Source: Pseudomonas abietaniphila (GTDB taxonomy: Bacteria; Pseudomonadota; Gammaproteobacteria; Pseudomonadales; Pseudomonadaceae). Taken from it: 64,000 nt of DNA. The stretch is from NCBI RefSeq assembly GCF_039697315.1, contig NZ_CP155619.1, positions 2,170,001 through 2,234,000 on the forward strand. Reading direction: 5' to 3'. The first letter of the stretch is position 1. Every line of letters starts with the position of its first letter. Both the position numbers and the translations under genes were made by a program. The notes under the pieces were generated by a model, which had not been told where the DNA came from, searched no databases, and saw nothing but the letters and a program-made list of their open reading frames with translations. Positions 7,609 through 16,987 of the stretch are shown in pieces.

Positions 7609-7660
7609 AAATTCAGGGTTTACGTGAGCGCGTGGTAGACGGCTGCATCGAAGGGCGGCT

Positions 7661-8143
7661 TCAGTGAAGCGCTTTCTCAATTGCCTGAATGACCGCAGGA
7701 TCATCCGGCGTCGTACGCGGCGAGAAGCGCGCCAGAACGCGACCGTCCTGACCCACGAGAAATTTTTCGAAGTTCCAGGTGATGTCTCCCGGAAATTCGG
7801 CGCCTTCGCCCGCCAGCATCTGATACAGCCTGTGACGATGAGGGCCGTTCACTTCAAGCTTGTCGCCCAGCGGAAAGGTCACGCCGTAGTTCAACGAGCA
7901 GAACGCCTGGATCTCTTCCTGAGTGCCCGGTTCTTGTCCGGCAAACTGATTGCAAGGCAGGCCCAGCACGCTGAAGCCTCTGTCCTTGTACTTCTGATAG
8001 AGGTTTTCAAGCGCGGCGTATTGAGGCGTGAGGCCGCATTTGGACGCCACATTGACCACCAGGACCACTTTGCCTTTGAGTGGCGCGAGAGGCAGTTCCT
8101 GGCCATCCAGAGCTTTTAATTTCAGGTCGTGAAATATACTCAT
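7661..8143 (-). CDS. Glutathione peroxidase
   Basis: The 160-residue protein carries all family landmarks. The peroxidatic cysteine lies in NVASKCGLTPQY (about residues 30-41; bacterial forms use Cys rather than selenocysteine). The glutamine site is in GLPCNQF with the family's second Cys, and the tryptophan-asparagine pair is in ITWNFEKFLV near residue 128. It reduces hydrogen peroxide and organic hydroperoxides in the cytoplasm; most bacterial members actually use thioredoxin as reductant. A good ribosome site (AGGGGAG) precedes ATG at 8143. It is separated from slyD by 134 bases, and the adjacency of these two with pta is usual in Pseudomonas. Confidence 0.95.
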   Translation of the reverse strand: MSIFHDLKLKALDGQELPLAPLKGKVVLVVNVASKCGLTPQYAALENLYQKYKDRGFSVLGLPCNQFAGQEPGTQEEIQAFCSLNYGVTFPLGDKLEVNGPHRHRLYQMLAGEGAEFPGDITWNFEKFLVGQDGRVLARFSPRTTPDDPAVIQAIEKALH

Positions 8144-8277
8144 GACGAACTCCCCTACTCACCATACAGAAAACAGCCTTGGCCGAAAAAGGCGCCCTGT
8201 CAGGCTGCGAAAACAAAATGTTTTTTCGCAAAGCCCGCGAGGACGCCTGGCCAGCTAATTGAGCTTAGCAGGACAAA

Positions 8278-8763
8278 TCAGTGGTGATGGCCACCTTCGC
8301 CATGCACGTGGCCGTGGGCCATTTCTTCTTCGCTGGCATCACGGATGGCAACGATCTTGACCTGGAAATTCAGGCGCTGACCGGCCAGAGGATGGTTGCC
8401 GTCGACAGTGACGTCGTCGCCGTCCAGATCACGAATGGTGACGATCTGCATCTGGCCATCGGGCGCGGAAGCGTGGAACTGCATGCCGACTTCCAGTTCG
8501 TCGACACCTTCGAACATGCTGCGATTCAGGGTGCTGACCAGTTCGGCCGAGTATTCGCCGTAGGCGTCTTCAGGCTCGATGGAGACTTTCAGCTCGTCGC
8601 CGATGTCCTTGCCTTCCAGTGCCTTTTCCAGACCCGGAATGATGTTACCTGCGCCTTGCAGGTAAACCAGCGGCGCGCCGCCGGCAGAACTGTCGATGAC
8701 CTCACCAGCGTCATTGGTCAGGGTATAGTCAATGGAGACAGCCTTGTTGGCGGCGATCGGCAT
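8278..8763 (-). CDS. slyD: FKBP-type peptidyl-prolyl isomerase SlyD
   Basis: The 161-residue protein from ATG 8763 (MPIAANKAVSIDYTL) has the FKBP fold interrupted by the IF chaperone insert (about residues 65-120), with PEDAYGEYSAELV before the insert and DGNHPLAGQRLNF after it. The C-terminus HGHVHGEGGHHH is a short histidine-rich metal-binding tail, much shorter than the E. coli one. SlyD catalyses prolyl isomerisation, has chaperone activity and delivers nickel to metalloenzymes. The upstream in-frame ATG at 8802 lacks a ribosome site and adds 13 unconserved residues. Confidence 0.95.
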   Translation of the reverse strand: MPIAANKAVSIDYTLTNDAGEVIDSSAGGAPLVYLQGAGNIIPGLEKALEGKDIGDELKVSIEPEDAYGEYSAELVSTLNRSMFEGVDELEVGMQFHASAPDGQMQIVTIRDLDGDDVTVDGNHPLAGQRLNFQVKIVAIRDASEEEMAHGHVHGEGGHHH

Positions 8764-8855
8764 GGGGCGAGACCTTTTGCAAATAGAGATATGAGCGAAC
8801 AAGTCTAACCAAGCACTCGCGCGAAAGCGAACGCAACTCAGACGGACGGCCCCGA

Positions 8856-9095
8856 TTGCACGACCCCACTTTGCCTGGAAGCGACACCACGATTATCGGC
8901 TTTCGCCAGGACGAAGACGGTCACTGGATTGCCGAGCTGTCCTGCGGCCACACCCAGCACCTGCGCCATCAGCCTCCGTGGCAGTCACGGCCCTGGGTGC
9001 TGGATGCCGCAACGCGTCAGGAAAAAATAGGTCAATCCTTTCGTTGCGGCTGGTGTGCGCAAGCGGCAGATAACGATAACCTTGTGCCCCGTTGA
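8856..9095 (+). CDS. DUF3565 domain protein
   Basis: A 79-residue protein with GFRQDEDGHWIAELSCGHTQ, the HLRHQPPW segment and a terminal FRCGWC. The Cys/His arrangement suggests one zinc site. The domain is widespread in proteobacteria but unassigned. The only start upstream of the conserved region is TTG at 8856, with a weak purine-rich leader. The gene occupies the space between slyD and pta where Pseudomonas aeruginosa has ackA, and it is read away from slyD. Confidence 0.75.
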   Translation: MHDPTLPGSDTTIIGFRQDEDGHWIAELSCGHTQHLRHQPPWQSRPWVLDAATRQEKIGQSFRCGWCAQAADNDNLVPR

Positions 9096-9171
9096 GACGC
9101 TGCGACTGAACAGCGTCCTGTTTCATCCGGTCCATCACGGCCTTTGCACTGCTCATTTTCGAGAAGCCCGC

Positions 9172-11265
9172 ATGCAGACTTTCTTTATCGCGCCCACAGA
9201 CTTCGGTGTGGGTTTGACGTCCATTAGCCTCGGGCTGGTGCGTACCCTGGAGCGCGCCGGACTCAAAGTCGGTTTTTTCAAACCCATCGCCCAGCCTCAT
9301 CCCGGCGATCTGGGTCCAGAGCGCTCGACCGAACTGGTCGCCCGGACCCACGGCCTCAAGCCGCCCAAGCCGCTTGGCCTGGCCCATGTCGAACGCATGC
9401 TTGGCGAAGGCCAGCTCGATGAGCTGCTGGAAGAGATCATCAACCTGTACCAGGAGGCCTGTGTAGGTCGTGACGTGGTGATCGTCGAAGGCATGGTGCC
9501 GACCCGCAGCGCCAGTTACGCAGCGCGGGTCAACCTGCACATGGCCAAGGCGCTGGATGCGGACGTGATCCTGGTGTCGGCGCCGGAAAACGAGGTGCTG
9601 ACCGAACTGTCCGGGCGTGTCGAGTTGCAGGCGCAGATGTTCGGTGGCCCGAAAGACCCGAAAGTGCTGGGCGTGATCCTCAACAAGGTGCGCACCGACG
9701 AGAGCATGGAGGTCTTCTCGGCGCGACTCAAAGAGCATTCGCCGCTGTTGCGCAGCGGCGATTTCCGCTTGCTGGGCTGCATTCCGTTCCAGGCCGACCT
9801 GAATGCTCCACGCACCCGTGATGTGGCGGATTTGCTCGGGGCTCAGGTGATCAACGCCGGTGATTACGAACAGCGGCGTATGTCCAAAATCATCATCTGC
9901 GCGCGTACGGTGCTCAATACGCTGCAACTGCTCAAACCGGGTGTGCTCGTGGTGACACCGGGTGACCGGGACGACATCATCCTGGCCGTCAGCCTGGCGA
10001 CCTTGAATGGCGTGCCGCTGGCCGGTCTGTTGCTGACCAGCGACACCCTGCCCGACCCGCGCATCATGGACCTGTGCCGTGGCGCGTTGCAGGCGGGGTT
10101 GCCGGTGTTGTCGGTCAGCACCGGCTCTTACGACACCGCCAACCAGCTGAATCAGTTGAACAAGGAAATCCCGATCGACGACCGCGAGCGGGCGGAAATC
10201 ATTACCGACTTCGTCGCCAGCCACCTGGACGCCAACTGGCTGCACCAGCGTTGCGGCACACCACGCGAAATGCGGCTGTCCCCGGCGGTGTTCCGCTATC
10301 AGCTGATTCAACGCGCGCAAGCCGCAAACAAGCGCATTGTGCTGCCAGAAGGCGCAGAACCCTTGACCGTACAAGCCGCCGCCATTTGCCAGGCCCGGGG
10401 TATCGCGCGTTGCGTGCTGCTGGCCAAACCGGAAGACGTGCACGCCGTTGCCCGCGCGCAAGGCATCGAGCTGCCGCCGGGCCTTGAGATTCTCGACCCT
10501 GAGCTGATTCGCGAGCGCTATGTGGCGCCGATGGTCGATCTGCGCAAGAACAAAGCCCTCAACGCCCCCATGGCTGAGCAGCAACTGGAAGACCCGGTGG
10601 TGATCGGGACCATGATGCTGGCGCTCGATGAAGTCGACGGTCTGGTGTCCGGCGTCATTCATTCCACCGCCAACACCATCCGGCCGGCGCTGCAACTGAT
10701 CAAGACCGCGCCGGGCTGCACGCTGGTGTCGTCGGTGTTCTTCATGCTGTTCCCCGAGCAGGTGCTGGTGTATGGCGACTGCATCATGAACCCGCATCCG
10801 ACCGCCCAGGAACTGGCCGAAATCGCCGTGCAGAGCGCTGACTCCGCGGTTGCGTTCGGCTTGTCGCCACGTGTGGCGATGATCAGCTACTCCAGCGGTA
10901 ATTCGGCCAGTGGCGAGGAAGTGGAAAAAGTGCGTGAAGCCACGCAACTGGCGCAGGAAACCCAACGCAACCTGTTGATCGACGGTCCGCTGCAGTACGA
11001 TGCCGCCGCCAACGAGAACGTGGCTCGGCAGTTGGCCCCGAACAGCCCTGTGGCTGGCCGTGCCAACGTGTTCGTGTTTCCGGACCTGAATACCGGCAAC
11101 ACGACCTACAAGGCGGTGCAACGCAGTGCGGACTGCGTGAGCCTCGGCCCGATGCTGCAAGGTCTGCGCAAACCGGTGAATGACCTGCCGCGTGGCGCCC
11201 AGGTCGATGACATCGTGTACACCATCGCGCTGACTGCAATTCAGGCGGCGACTCTGCCGCAATAA
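9172..11265 (+). CDS. pta: Phosphate acetyltransferase
   Basis: The 697-residue protein from ATG 9172 (MQTFFIAPTDFGVG) is the long-form enzyme. It has an N-terminal P-loop-like/AAA region (residues 1-220), a DRTGG regulatory domain (about 225-340) and the catalytic C-terminal domain (about 370-697) with RIVLPEGAEPLTVQAA, MLALDEVDGLVSG, SYSSGNSASGEE and FPDLNTGN. It interconverts acetyl-CoA plus phosphate with acetyl phosphate plus CoA in the cytoplasm. The in-frame extension to 9055 overlaps the DUF3565 gene and is rejected. No acetate kinase gene accompanies it, so its physiological partner may lie elsewhere or be absent, leaving acetyl phosphate as signal or pool buffer. Confidence 0.96.
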   Translation: MQTFFIAPTDFGVGLTSISLGLVRTLERAGLKVGFFKPIAQPHPGDLGPERSTELVARTHGLKPPKPLGLAHVERMLGEGQLDELLEEIINLYQEACVGRDVVIVEGMVPTRSASYAARVNLHMAKALDADVILVSAPENEVLTELSGRVELQAQMFGGPKDPKVLGVILNKVRTDESMEVFSARLKEHSPLLRSGDFRLLGCIPFQADLNAPRTRDVADLLGAQVINAGDYEQRRMSKIIICARTVLNTLQLLKPGVLVVTPGDRDDIILAVSLATLNGVPLAGLLLTSDTLPDPRIMDLCRGALQAGLPVLSVSTGSYDTANQLNQLNKEIPIDDRERAEIITDFVASHLDANWLHQRCGTPREMRLSPAVFRYQLIQRAQAANKRIVLPEGAEPLTVQAAAICQARGIARCVLLAKPEDVHAVARAQGIELPPGLEILDPELIRERYVAPMVDLRKNKALNAPMAEQQLEDPVVIGTMMLALDEVDGLVSGVIHSTANTIRPALQLIKTAPGCTLVSSVFFMLFPEQVLVYGDCIMNPHPTAQELAEIAVQSADSAVAFGLSPRVAMISYSSGNSASGEEVEKVREATQLAQETQRNLLIDGPLQYDAAANENVARQLAPNSPVAGRANVFVFPDLNTGNTTYKAVQRSADCVSLGPMLQGLRKPVNDLPRGAQVDDIVYTIALTAIQAATLPQ

Positions 11266-11349
11266 ATGTCGGCCTGAAACATCGTCCACTCACAATAACG
11301 CCGCCGGGAACCCACCGGCGGCTGTCTTACCTTCGGAGTTCGATCCACC

Positions 11350-12249
11350 ATGGATTTCTTGCCCGCCCCTTTGCGCGGCGTCATCGCCTCGCTGCTGTTG
11401 GCGCTCAACACGATTGTCTGCTGCACGCCGCTGTTCATCGTCGCGATCTTCAAACTATGCCTGCCCTTCCCCGCCGCACAGAAAGTCACTGACTGGCTGA
11501 TGAGCCACATTCACGAAGCCTGGATCAGCAACAACAATGCCTGGATGAACCTGCTCGGCCATACCCGCTGGCACCTCAGCGGCCTGGAAGGTCTGGATTA
11601 TCAGCATTCGTATCTGGTCACCAGCAACCATCAGAGCTGGGTCGACATCATGGTGCTGCAGTACGTGCTCAACCGTCGCATTCGCCCGCTGAAGTTCTTT
11701 CTCAAACAAGAGCTGATCTGGGTGCCGGTGATCGGGCTGGCCTGGTGGGCGTTGGGCTTCCCGTTCATGAAGCGCTACACCAAGGCGTATCTGGCCAAAC
11801 ACCCGGAAAAGAAAGGCAAGGATCTGGAAACCACCCGCCGCACCTGTGCGAAGTTCCGCAACAACCCGGTGGGAATTTTCAACTTCGTCGAGGGGACGCG
11901 CTTCACCAAGGGCAAACATGCCCAGCAGCAGTCGCCCTTCCGCTACCTGCTGAAACCCAAGGCCGGTGGCATCGCGTTCGTGCTGGACGCCATGGGCGAG
12001 CAGCTGGAGTCGATCGTCAACGTAACCATTCATTACCCAGCGGGCCAGCCGGGCTACTGGGACTTGCTGTGCGGCAAGGTGCGTGAAGTGGTCGCGCACT
12101 TCGAAGAAGTGCAGATTCCGCCGCAGTTCATTGGCAAGAGTTACGACCAGGACGATGCGTATCGCCTGGAATTCCAGCAGTGGATCAACCGCCTGTGGGA
12201 AGAAAAAGATGCGCTGCTGACGCGGATGCATGAGCAGTATCCACGCTGA
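11350..12249 (+). CDS. YihG-type lysophospholipid acyltransferase (PlsC family)
   Basis: The 299-residue membrane-associated protein begins with a hydrophobic segment (about residues 8-35). It has the acyltransferase box I SNHQSWVDI (about 92-100), box III FVEGTRFTKGK (about 175-185) and a PKAGGIAFVL box IV-like segment. The H-x4-D motif and the EGTR motif are intact. The family transfers an acyl chain from acyl-CoA or acyl-ACP to a lysophosphatidic acid at the inner membrane; YihG-type members affect membrane fatty-acid composition. It follows pta by 84 bases and may be read through from it; a strong terminator follows. Confidence 0.9.
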   Translation: MDFLPAPLRGVIASLLLALNTIVCCTPLFIVAIFKLCLPFPAAQKVTDWLMSHIHEAWISNNNAWMNLLGHTRWHLSGLEGLDYQHSYLVTSNHQSWVDIMVLQYVLNRRIRPLKFFLKQELIWVPVIGLAWWALGFPFMKRYTKAYLAKHPEKKGKDLETTRRTCAKFRNNPVGIFNFVEGTRFTKGKHAQQQSPFRYLLKPKAGGIAFVLDAMGEQLESIVNVTIHYPAGQPGYWDLLCGKVREVVAHFEEVQIPPQFIGKSYDQDDAYRLEFQQWINRLWEEKDALLTRMHEQYPR

Positions 12250-12265
12250 GTCCTTATCCGCTCCC

Positions 12266-12300
12266 CACAAAAAAACCGGCATCAGGCCGGTTTTTTTGTG
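12266..12300. terminator. Bidirectional Rho-independent terminator
   Basis: CACAAAAAAACCGGC, a short loop and GCCGGTTTTTTTGTG form a near-perfect stem with A-run and T-run on both sides. It lies between the converging acyltransferase and OmpA-family genes and can serve both. Confidence 0.95.
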
Positions 12301-12324
12301 AGGAGCGGATGTTACGCCATCCGC

Positions 12325-13023
12325 TTATTGCTGCTGATACTGCTGGCCCGGAATCGGCTTGAGGTTGACCTCTACACGACGGTTCTGGGCGCGGCCGTTG
12401 ACGTCGGCGTTGCTGGCGATCGGCGAGTCAGGACCGGCACCACGCACCGACAGGTGAGAGGCATCGACGCCTTGAGACGTCAGATAAGTCGCTACGCTCT
12501 GTGCGCGCTGTTGCGACAGGTCCATGTTGTGCTGACGGCTGCCGGTGCTGTCGGTGTAGCCAACAATCTCGATCACGTTCTGGTTGTACTGCTTCAGCGA
12601 GCCCGCCAGGTTGTTCAGCGGGGCATAGAAGCTGCTGGCGATCGCCGACGAATCGGTGGCGAAGGTAATGTTACCCGGCATCACCAGCTTGATGGTGTCG
12701 CCCTGACGCTGCACTTCAACGCCCGTATTGGCCATGCTGGCACGCAGCGCGGCTTCCTGTTTGTCAGCGTAGTAACCGTAACCGGCCGAAGCCGCGCCCA
12801 CCACGGCAGCGCCGATCAGCGCGCCCTTGCCACGGTTGTTATGGTCGATGGCGGCACCGGCGACGGCACCGGCCAGCGCACCCAGACCACCGTATTTGGC
12901 AGTCTTGCTGATACCGCCGGAATTCTGTGCCTGCCCCTGATTGTCATAAGGATTTTGCGATGCGCAGCCCGAGAGCACGGCAAGTGCGGTGGCGGCGATG
13001 ATCAAACGGCGAAAGGTGAACAT
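12325..13023 (-). CDS. OmpA-family outer-membrane lipoprotein (YiaD-like)
   Basis: From ATG 13023 (ribosome site AGGAG) the 232-residue precursor has a lipoprotein signal with lipobox LSGC. Next comes a glycine/alanine-rich double-glycine-zipper segment (GGLGALAGAVAGAA, about 50-90) that probably contacts the membrane, and then a C-terminal OmpA peptidoglycan-binding domain (about 110-225). That domain carries VGYTDSTGSRQHN, LSQQRAQSVATYL and NGRAQNRRVEV. The Asp and Arg that grip diaminopimelate are present. The protein should tether the outer membrane to the cell wall. Upstream in-frame starts lack support. Confidence 0.93.
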   Translation of the reverse strand: MFTFRRLIIAATALAVLSGCASQNPYDNQGQAQNSGGISKTAKYGGLGALAGAVAGAAIDHNNRGKGALIGAAVVGAASAGYGYYADKQEAALRASMANTGVEVQRQGDTIKLVMPGNITFATDSSAIASSFYAPLNNLAGSLKQYNQNVIEIVGYTDSTGSRQHNMDLSQQRAQSVATYLTSQGVDASHLSVRGAGPDSPIASNADVNGRAQNRRVEVNLKPIPGQQYQQQ

Positions 13024-13147
13024 CAAGGAGAGCTCCTGTTTTGCTTTTCTGTGGCGTGACGCTGTCAATGGAGTGACAAAGCCCCGGCCATGCAGGCGAT
13101 TAGAGCACGACACCCGTTAAAAATTCCTTAACCGAACCTGAACAGTC

Positions 13148-13792
13148 CTACGCCCGGACGAAAGGGTTCTCACGCATCTCATCGCCCAGCCGCGTATCGG
13201 GTCCATGCCCCGTCACCACCGTTGCCTCCTCGTCCAGCGTGTACAGCCGCTCCTTGATCGAACGCACAATCGTCGCCTGATCCCCGCCCCACAAATCCGT
13301 TCGCCCAACGCCACGCTTGAACAGCGTGTCGCCCGCGATCAACAGCTTGGCGTCCTCGAACCAGAAAGACATCGACCCCGGCGTATGACCCGGCGTGTGC
13401 AAGGCCACTCCGCATCCGCACGCCAGTTCCTCGTCGTCCGCAAGCCAGCGATCCGGCGACGGTACCGGCACATACGGCACACGAAACACCTGACACTGGG
13501 TTTCGAGGTTATCCCACAGAAACTGATCCTCTTTATGCAGGTGCAACGTCGCCCCGGTCTTCTCCTTCAACTGCCCCGACGCCAGAAAATGATCCAGATG
13601 TGCATGGGTATGAATGATGCTCACCACCTTCAAACCGTGGGCCTCGAGCTTGGCGAGGATCAGCTCAGGATTACCGCCTGGATCGACCACAATCGCCTGT
13701 TTTGTGACGGGATCGCCGATGATCGTGCAGTTGCACTGCAACGGGCCGACGGGGAAGGTTTCGCGGATGAGGGCAGGTTTGGGCGTTGACAT
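13148..13792 (-). CDS. Metallo-beta-lactamase-fold hydrolase (YcbL/glyoxalase II-like)
   Basis: The 214-residue protein from ATG 13792 (MSTPKPALIRETFPVG) shows the binuclear zinc site: HTHAHLDH (about 67-74), a further His in HTPGHTPGS (about 135), Asp in LIAGDTLF and the final His in VTGHGPDT. The short length and lack of the C-terminal glyoxalase II domain place it with YcbL-type hydrolases, which act on S-lactoylglutathione-like thioesters, though the true substrate is uncertain. It is read in the same direction as the OmpA-family gene, 124 bases upstream of it, with its own ribosome site. Confidence 0.9.
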   Translation of the reverse strand: MSTPKPALIRETFPVGPLQCNCTIIGDPVTKQAIVVDPGGNPELILAKLEAHGLKVVSIIHTHAHLDHFLASGQLKEKTGATLHLHKEDQFLWDNLETQCQVFRVPYVPVPSPDRWLADDEELACGCGVALHTPGHTPGSMSFWFEDAKLLIAGDTLFKRGVGRTDLWGGDQATIVRSIKERLYTLDEEATVVTGHGPDTRLGDEMRENPFVRA

Positions 13793-13930
13793 AGAGATCC
13801 TGAGCGGTTGGCCGGGCATAAACGCAGGTGGCTGACGAGTGTTCCTATGTTGGCGGTTACCTCATGCCGCAGGCAAATCCCGATGAAGATATATCGTATA
13901 TACAGACGTCTTCGTCCAGATGCGGCCCAG

Positions 13931-14008
13931 ATCAAGCTCACTCCCACCGGTCTTATGGTCAGCCAGGCATTGGTGCAAAGAATTCAGACCCGTGGGAGCG
14001 AGCTTGGT
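13931..14008. repeat. Degenerate REP pair
   Basis: An AAGCTCACTCCCACCGG unit is followed about 45 bases later by CCGTGGGAGCGAGCTTG in opposite orientation. Both are recognisable but mutated relative to the copies at 31141 and 59621. Confidence 0.7.
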
Positions 14009-14053
14009 CTGGGCGGCATTCCGACGAATGCTGTCTCGACGATGAACCCTTGA

Positions 14054-15133
14054 TCAAGACCCCAACCGACTCTTCAACAACACCTTCACCGCCTGCATCA
14101 CAGTCACGTTCGCCGCTTCCATTTTTCCGACATATTCCAGGGTCTTTTCCAGCTCGCCTTGTGCGTGGGCATTGATGGCGGCCTGGCCGCTGCTGTGGAC
14201 GAGTTGGTGCGGGACTTCGAGGCGGCGGAATTCGGCGGTGCGTGCCTGGTTCGGGTCTTGTTGCTCGTAATACCACTTGCCGAACAGGCATTCGGTTTCG
14301 TCGGGCAGGATCAGCGGTTCGGGGCGAGGGTTGAGGAGCCGGTCGTAGACGGCGACTTTCAGGGTGAGTTCTTCCATGTTGGCCAGTTCGACCCTGGACA
14401 GCAGGTGCGACTGGTCGATTTCGCGCTGCATGGTCTGCGCTTCGTCGTACATGCCGGCCATGGCCCGAGCAGTTTTGTCGATCACCGCCGAGAAAGCGCC
14501 GGACGCCCGACTTTGTTCGGAGATGGCCTGTTTGGCAATGTTGATGTCTTGCTGGATCGCCGAAGTTTCCTTGACGATTTCCTGGGTGGCCTGCGCAGTT
14601 TTTTCCGCCAGGTGACGGACCTCTCCGGCGACCACGGCAAAGCCGCGACCCGACTCGCCCGCCCTCGCGGCTTCGATCGCCGCGTTGAGCGCCAGCAGGT
14701 TGGTCTGACGGGCGATATCGCTGATCAAGTCGACAATGCGGTCGATCTCTCCCGCGCGGCCTACCAGATGATTGATCACCTGCTGCAACGCATCGACGCC
14801 CGCCTCCATGACCCGCGATTGCTCCTGCAAATGGGTGATCTGCTCACGATTATCGATGGCTGAACGGGCGACGTTGTCGGCGCGCTGGTGGTTAACCTTC
14901 AGCTGACGATTAAGGGCAGAAAAAGACTCGCTCACGTGGGAAAGCGAATTACCACACGTCAGCAGGTTCTCTGACAGCCCCCGGTAAAAATCGCGGTGAC
15001 GCTGATCGTCCTCTCGCAACGCTCGCAGCTTGCGAAGCGAAGACGCTATTTCGTCAGGCGTCGGCCCGCTTGACGCCATATGAACCACTGGCGCATCGGA
15101 TGCGACTGTCTTTTTCCGCCAAACGAAATTCAT
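14054..15133 (-). CDS. Soluble methyl-accepting chemoreceptor with C-terminal CZB domain
   Basis: The 359-residue product from ATG 15133 (AGGAGG six bases upstream) has no membrane segment. A coiled coil (about residues 55-130) leads to the signalling hairpin tip with [20 protein letters not shown] and [16 protein letters not shown] (about 150-195). After the returning helix comes a chemoreceptor zinc-binding (CZB) domain at about 255-355: ECLFGKWYY gives the Cys ligand and PHQLVH two His ligands. The usual first His is not seen; by eye a Glu occupies its place ([11 protein letters not shown]). CZB receptors sense zinc or oxidants such as hypochlorous acid. Two alternative ATGs lie at 15139 and 15247. 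Confidence 0.88.
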   Translation of the reverse strand: MNFVWRKKTVASDAPVVHMASSGPTPDEIASSLRKLRALREDDQRHRDFYRGLSENLLTCGNSLSHVSESFSALNRQLKVNHQRADNVARSAIDNREQITHLQEQSRVMEAGVDALQQVINHLVGRAGEIDRIVDLISDIARQTNLLALNAAIEAARAGESGRGFAVVAGEVRHLAEKTAQATQEIVKETSAIQQDINIAKQAISEQSRASGAFSAVIDKTARAMAGMYDEAQTMQREIDQSHLLSRVELANMEELTLKVAVYDRLLNPRPEPLILPDETECLFGKWYYEQQDPNQARTAEFRRLEVPHQLVHSSGQAAINAHAQGELEKTLEYVGKMEAANVTVMQAVKVLLKSRLGS

Positions 15134-15236
15134 CTCCATCCTCCTGCACCCGACAATCGCGGGCGAAAGCGCGGAAACTAAGGTCCGGGCACACACAGGA
15201 AAAGAGCCAATTGTGTGATAAATGCGCAGACCGCCG

Positions 15237-16049
15237 TCACCGCACAAGCATGCTCAACAGCACCAGGACCAGCAGTCCGATATACACCCGTGCATGCCGT
15301 TGATCCGGGATGCGTCCTACCCACCGCGCCGCAAGCCACATGCCGAACCACGCCCCTACGGTCAGCACGGCAAACGCGATGAGATCGACATAGCCGACGT
15401 AGCCAGCCCCTAATCCTGTGGCGCCCGGATCACCGGCGAGCATGTAGACCGCCGTGCCGACCAGCGCAACGGGCAGGCTCAGCGGATTGGCCATGGCAGT
15501 CGCCTGCGTCATGCTCAACCCGCGACGACGCAGCAGCGGAACGGTCATGACGCTGCCGCCCACGCCCAGAAAGGTGGCGATGGCGCCTATGACGATGCCG
15601 CCGGATCCCGTGCCCCACCGATGGGGCGACCTGGGCTTACCGTCAGTCATGGGCACGATGAATCCACGCCGAAACAGGCAATCGGCAATCGTGATGGCCA
15701 GATAAACGACGAAGGCGACACGCAGCACCGTCCCGCTGACATCGCCAGCAGCCAACGCGCCGAGCAGCGAACCGACTCCGATGAACCCGGACAACGGCCA
15801 GAGCCAGACGGTGAGCAGCGTCCCGGCGCGCGCGGATCGGCGCGTACTCAAAGCAGCGTTGACGATCATTACGCAGGTTGAGGTGGCCACGGCTACGTGC
15901 ATCGCGGCCTGCTCCGCCAGTCCACCCTCCGCTCCGCTCTTCAACACGCCATACAGCACGGGCACGACCACGAACCCGCCGCCAAACCCGAACAGCACGG
16001 TGGTCATGCCCGACAAACCACCGAACAGCACCAACAGCACATACGTCAT
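15237..16049 (-). CDS. TauE/SafE-family anion exporter
   Basis: The 270-residue protein has eight or so hydrophobic segments. The two TauE/SafE half-repeats are visible as [14 protein letters not shown] (about 21-34) and [16 protein letters not shown] (about 165-180). The family exports sulfite, sulfoacetate and other small anions across the inner membrane; the substrate here cannot be told. An AraC-type regulator is divergently encoded 113 bases upstream, a frequent pairing, so it probably controls this exporter. The gene is followed by the chemoreceptor gene on the same strand after 103 bases. Confidence 0.9.
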   Translation of the reverse strand: MTYVLLVLFGGLSGMTTVLFGFGGGFVVVPVLYGVLKSGAEGGLAEQAAMHVAVATSTCVMIVNAALSTRRSARAGTLLTVWLWPLSGFIGVGSLLGALAAGDVSGTVLRVAFVVYLAITIADCLFRRGFIVPMTDGKPRSPHRWGTGSGGIVIGAIATFLGVGGSVMTVPLLRRRGLSMTQATAMANPLSLPVALVGTAVYMLAGDPGATGLGAGYVGYVDLIAFAVLTVGAWFGMWLAARWVGRIPDQRHARVYIGLLVLVLLSMLVR

Positions 16050-16162
16050 CGCAACATCCTCACAACACAGAGGCGACGACGGTAGGCAGTTTTCGCTCGA
16101 CGAACTTGAGCGTTCAAGCCAATGATGTTTGTGTTTCGGCCAAACGTTTGATGTGATCCGTC

Positions 16163-16987
16163 ATGCGCAATTCTTCCATCGATACCCTGGACAGCACGCC
16201 TCGGCCGGTGATCGCGATCGGCACCGATTACCCGGATGGTTTCCTGTTACGCCGTCATCAGCATCGGCGGGCGCAACTGCTGTACGGCTCGACCGGCGTG
16301 ATGAAAGTCACCATCGGGCAAGGCGACTGGGTGGTGCCGCCGCAACAGGCCGTGTGGATTCCCCCGCAGGTCGAGCATGAAGTGCTGATGCTCGGTGTCA
16401 GCACGCGTAGTCTCTATATAGAACCGTCAGTCGTGCCTGTTTCACGCGCTTCGTGCGAGGTGATCGGTGTGTCGCCCCTATTGCGGCAGCTGTTGATCGA
16501 CGCCGTCGAGATGCCGTTGGCATACGAGGAACAAGGTCGCGACGGTGTGTTGGTGACGCTGGCGTTGCTTGAGATCGGCCAGGCGCAAGCGTTGCCGTTG
16601 CGCATTCCCCTGCCCCGGGATTCGCGCTTGCTGGCCCGCTGCCAAGCGTTTCTGCAGCGCCCGGATATTCATGAATCACCATTGGACTGGGCGCGAGATT
16701 TGTATGTCAGCGAGCGTTCGTTCAGCCGATTTTTCCGCGAACAGACACAGATGAGTTTCGGCCAATGGCGCCAGCGTGCCTGCGTGGTACTGGCCTTGTC
16801 GCGACTCTCCTCGGGGGAGTCCATTACGCGAATCGCCCTCGATCTGGGGTACGACAGCCCTGCAGCGTTTTCAACGATGTTTCGCCGCTTGATCGGGCAG
16901 GCACCCAGCTACTTTTCGAACAATGCGGCGACAGCGGGCAGTCGTCGAGCGCCGCAGCCCTCGCTTACGAACGACACCCGGCGTTGA
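16163..16987 (+). CDS. AraC-family transcriptional regulator
   Basis: The 274-residue protein has an N-terminal cupin-like sensing domain (about residues 20-110: HQHRRAQLLYG, VVPPQQAVWIPP, VEHEV) and a C-terminal double helix-turn-helix (about 165-255: LYVSERSFSRFFREQTQMSF, ITRIALDLGYDSPAAFSTMFRR). This layout matches the AraC subgroup of NimR-type regulators, which often sit divergent to a transporter they control. Here the partner is the TauE/SafE exporter. The ribosome site before ATG 16163 is weak. Confidence 0.92.
   Translation: MRNSSIDTLDSTPRPVIAIGTDYPDGFLLRRHQHRRAQLLYGSTGVMKVTIGQGDWVVPPQQAVWIPPQVEHEVLMLGVSTRSLYIEPSVVPVSRASCEVIGVSPLLRQLLIDAVEMPLAYEEQGRDGVLVTLALLEIGQAQALPLRIPLPRDSRLLARCQAFLQRPDIHESPLDWARDLYVSERSFSRFFREQTQMSFGQWRQRACVVLALSRLSSGESITRIALDLGYDSPAAFSTMFRRLIGQAPSYFSNNAATAGSRRAPQPSLTNDTRR

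Noticed and set aside
9055..9171. Longer N-terminus for Pta starting at 9055
   Set aside because: It overlaps the DUF3565 gene in another frame and adds residues absent from the family; ATG 9172 gives the standard MQTFFIAPTD start.
8893..11289. 798-codon open frame antisense to pta
   Set aside because: High-GC antisense shadow rich in His, Arg and Gln with no motif; pta in the other strand has full family conservation.
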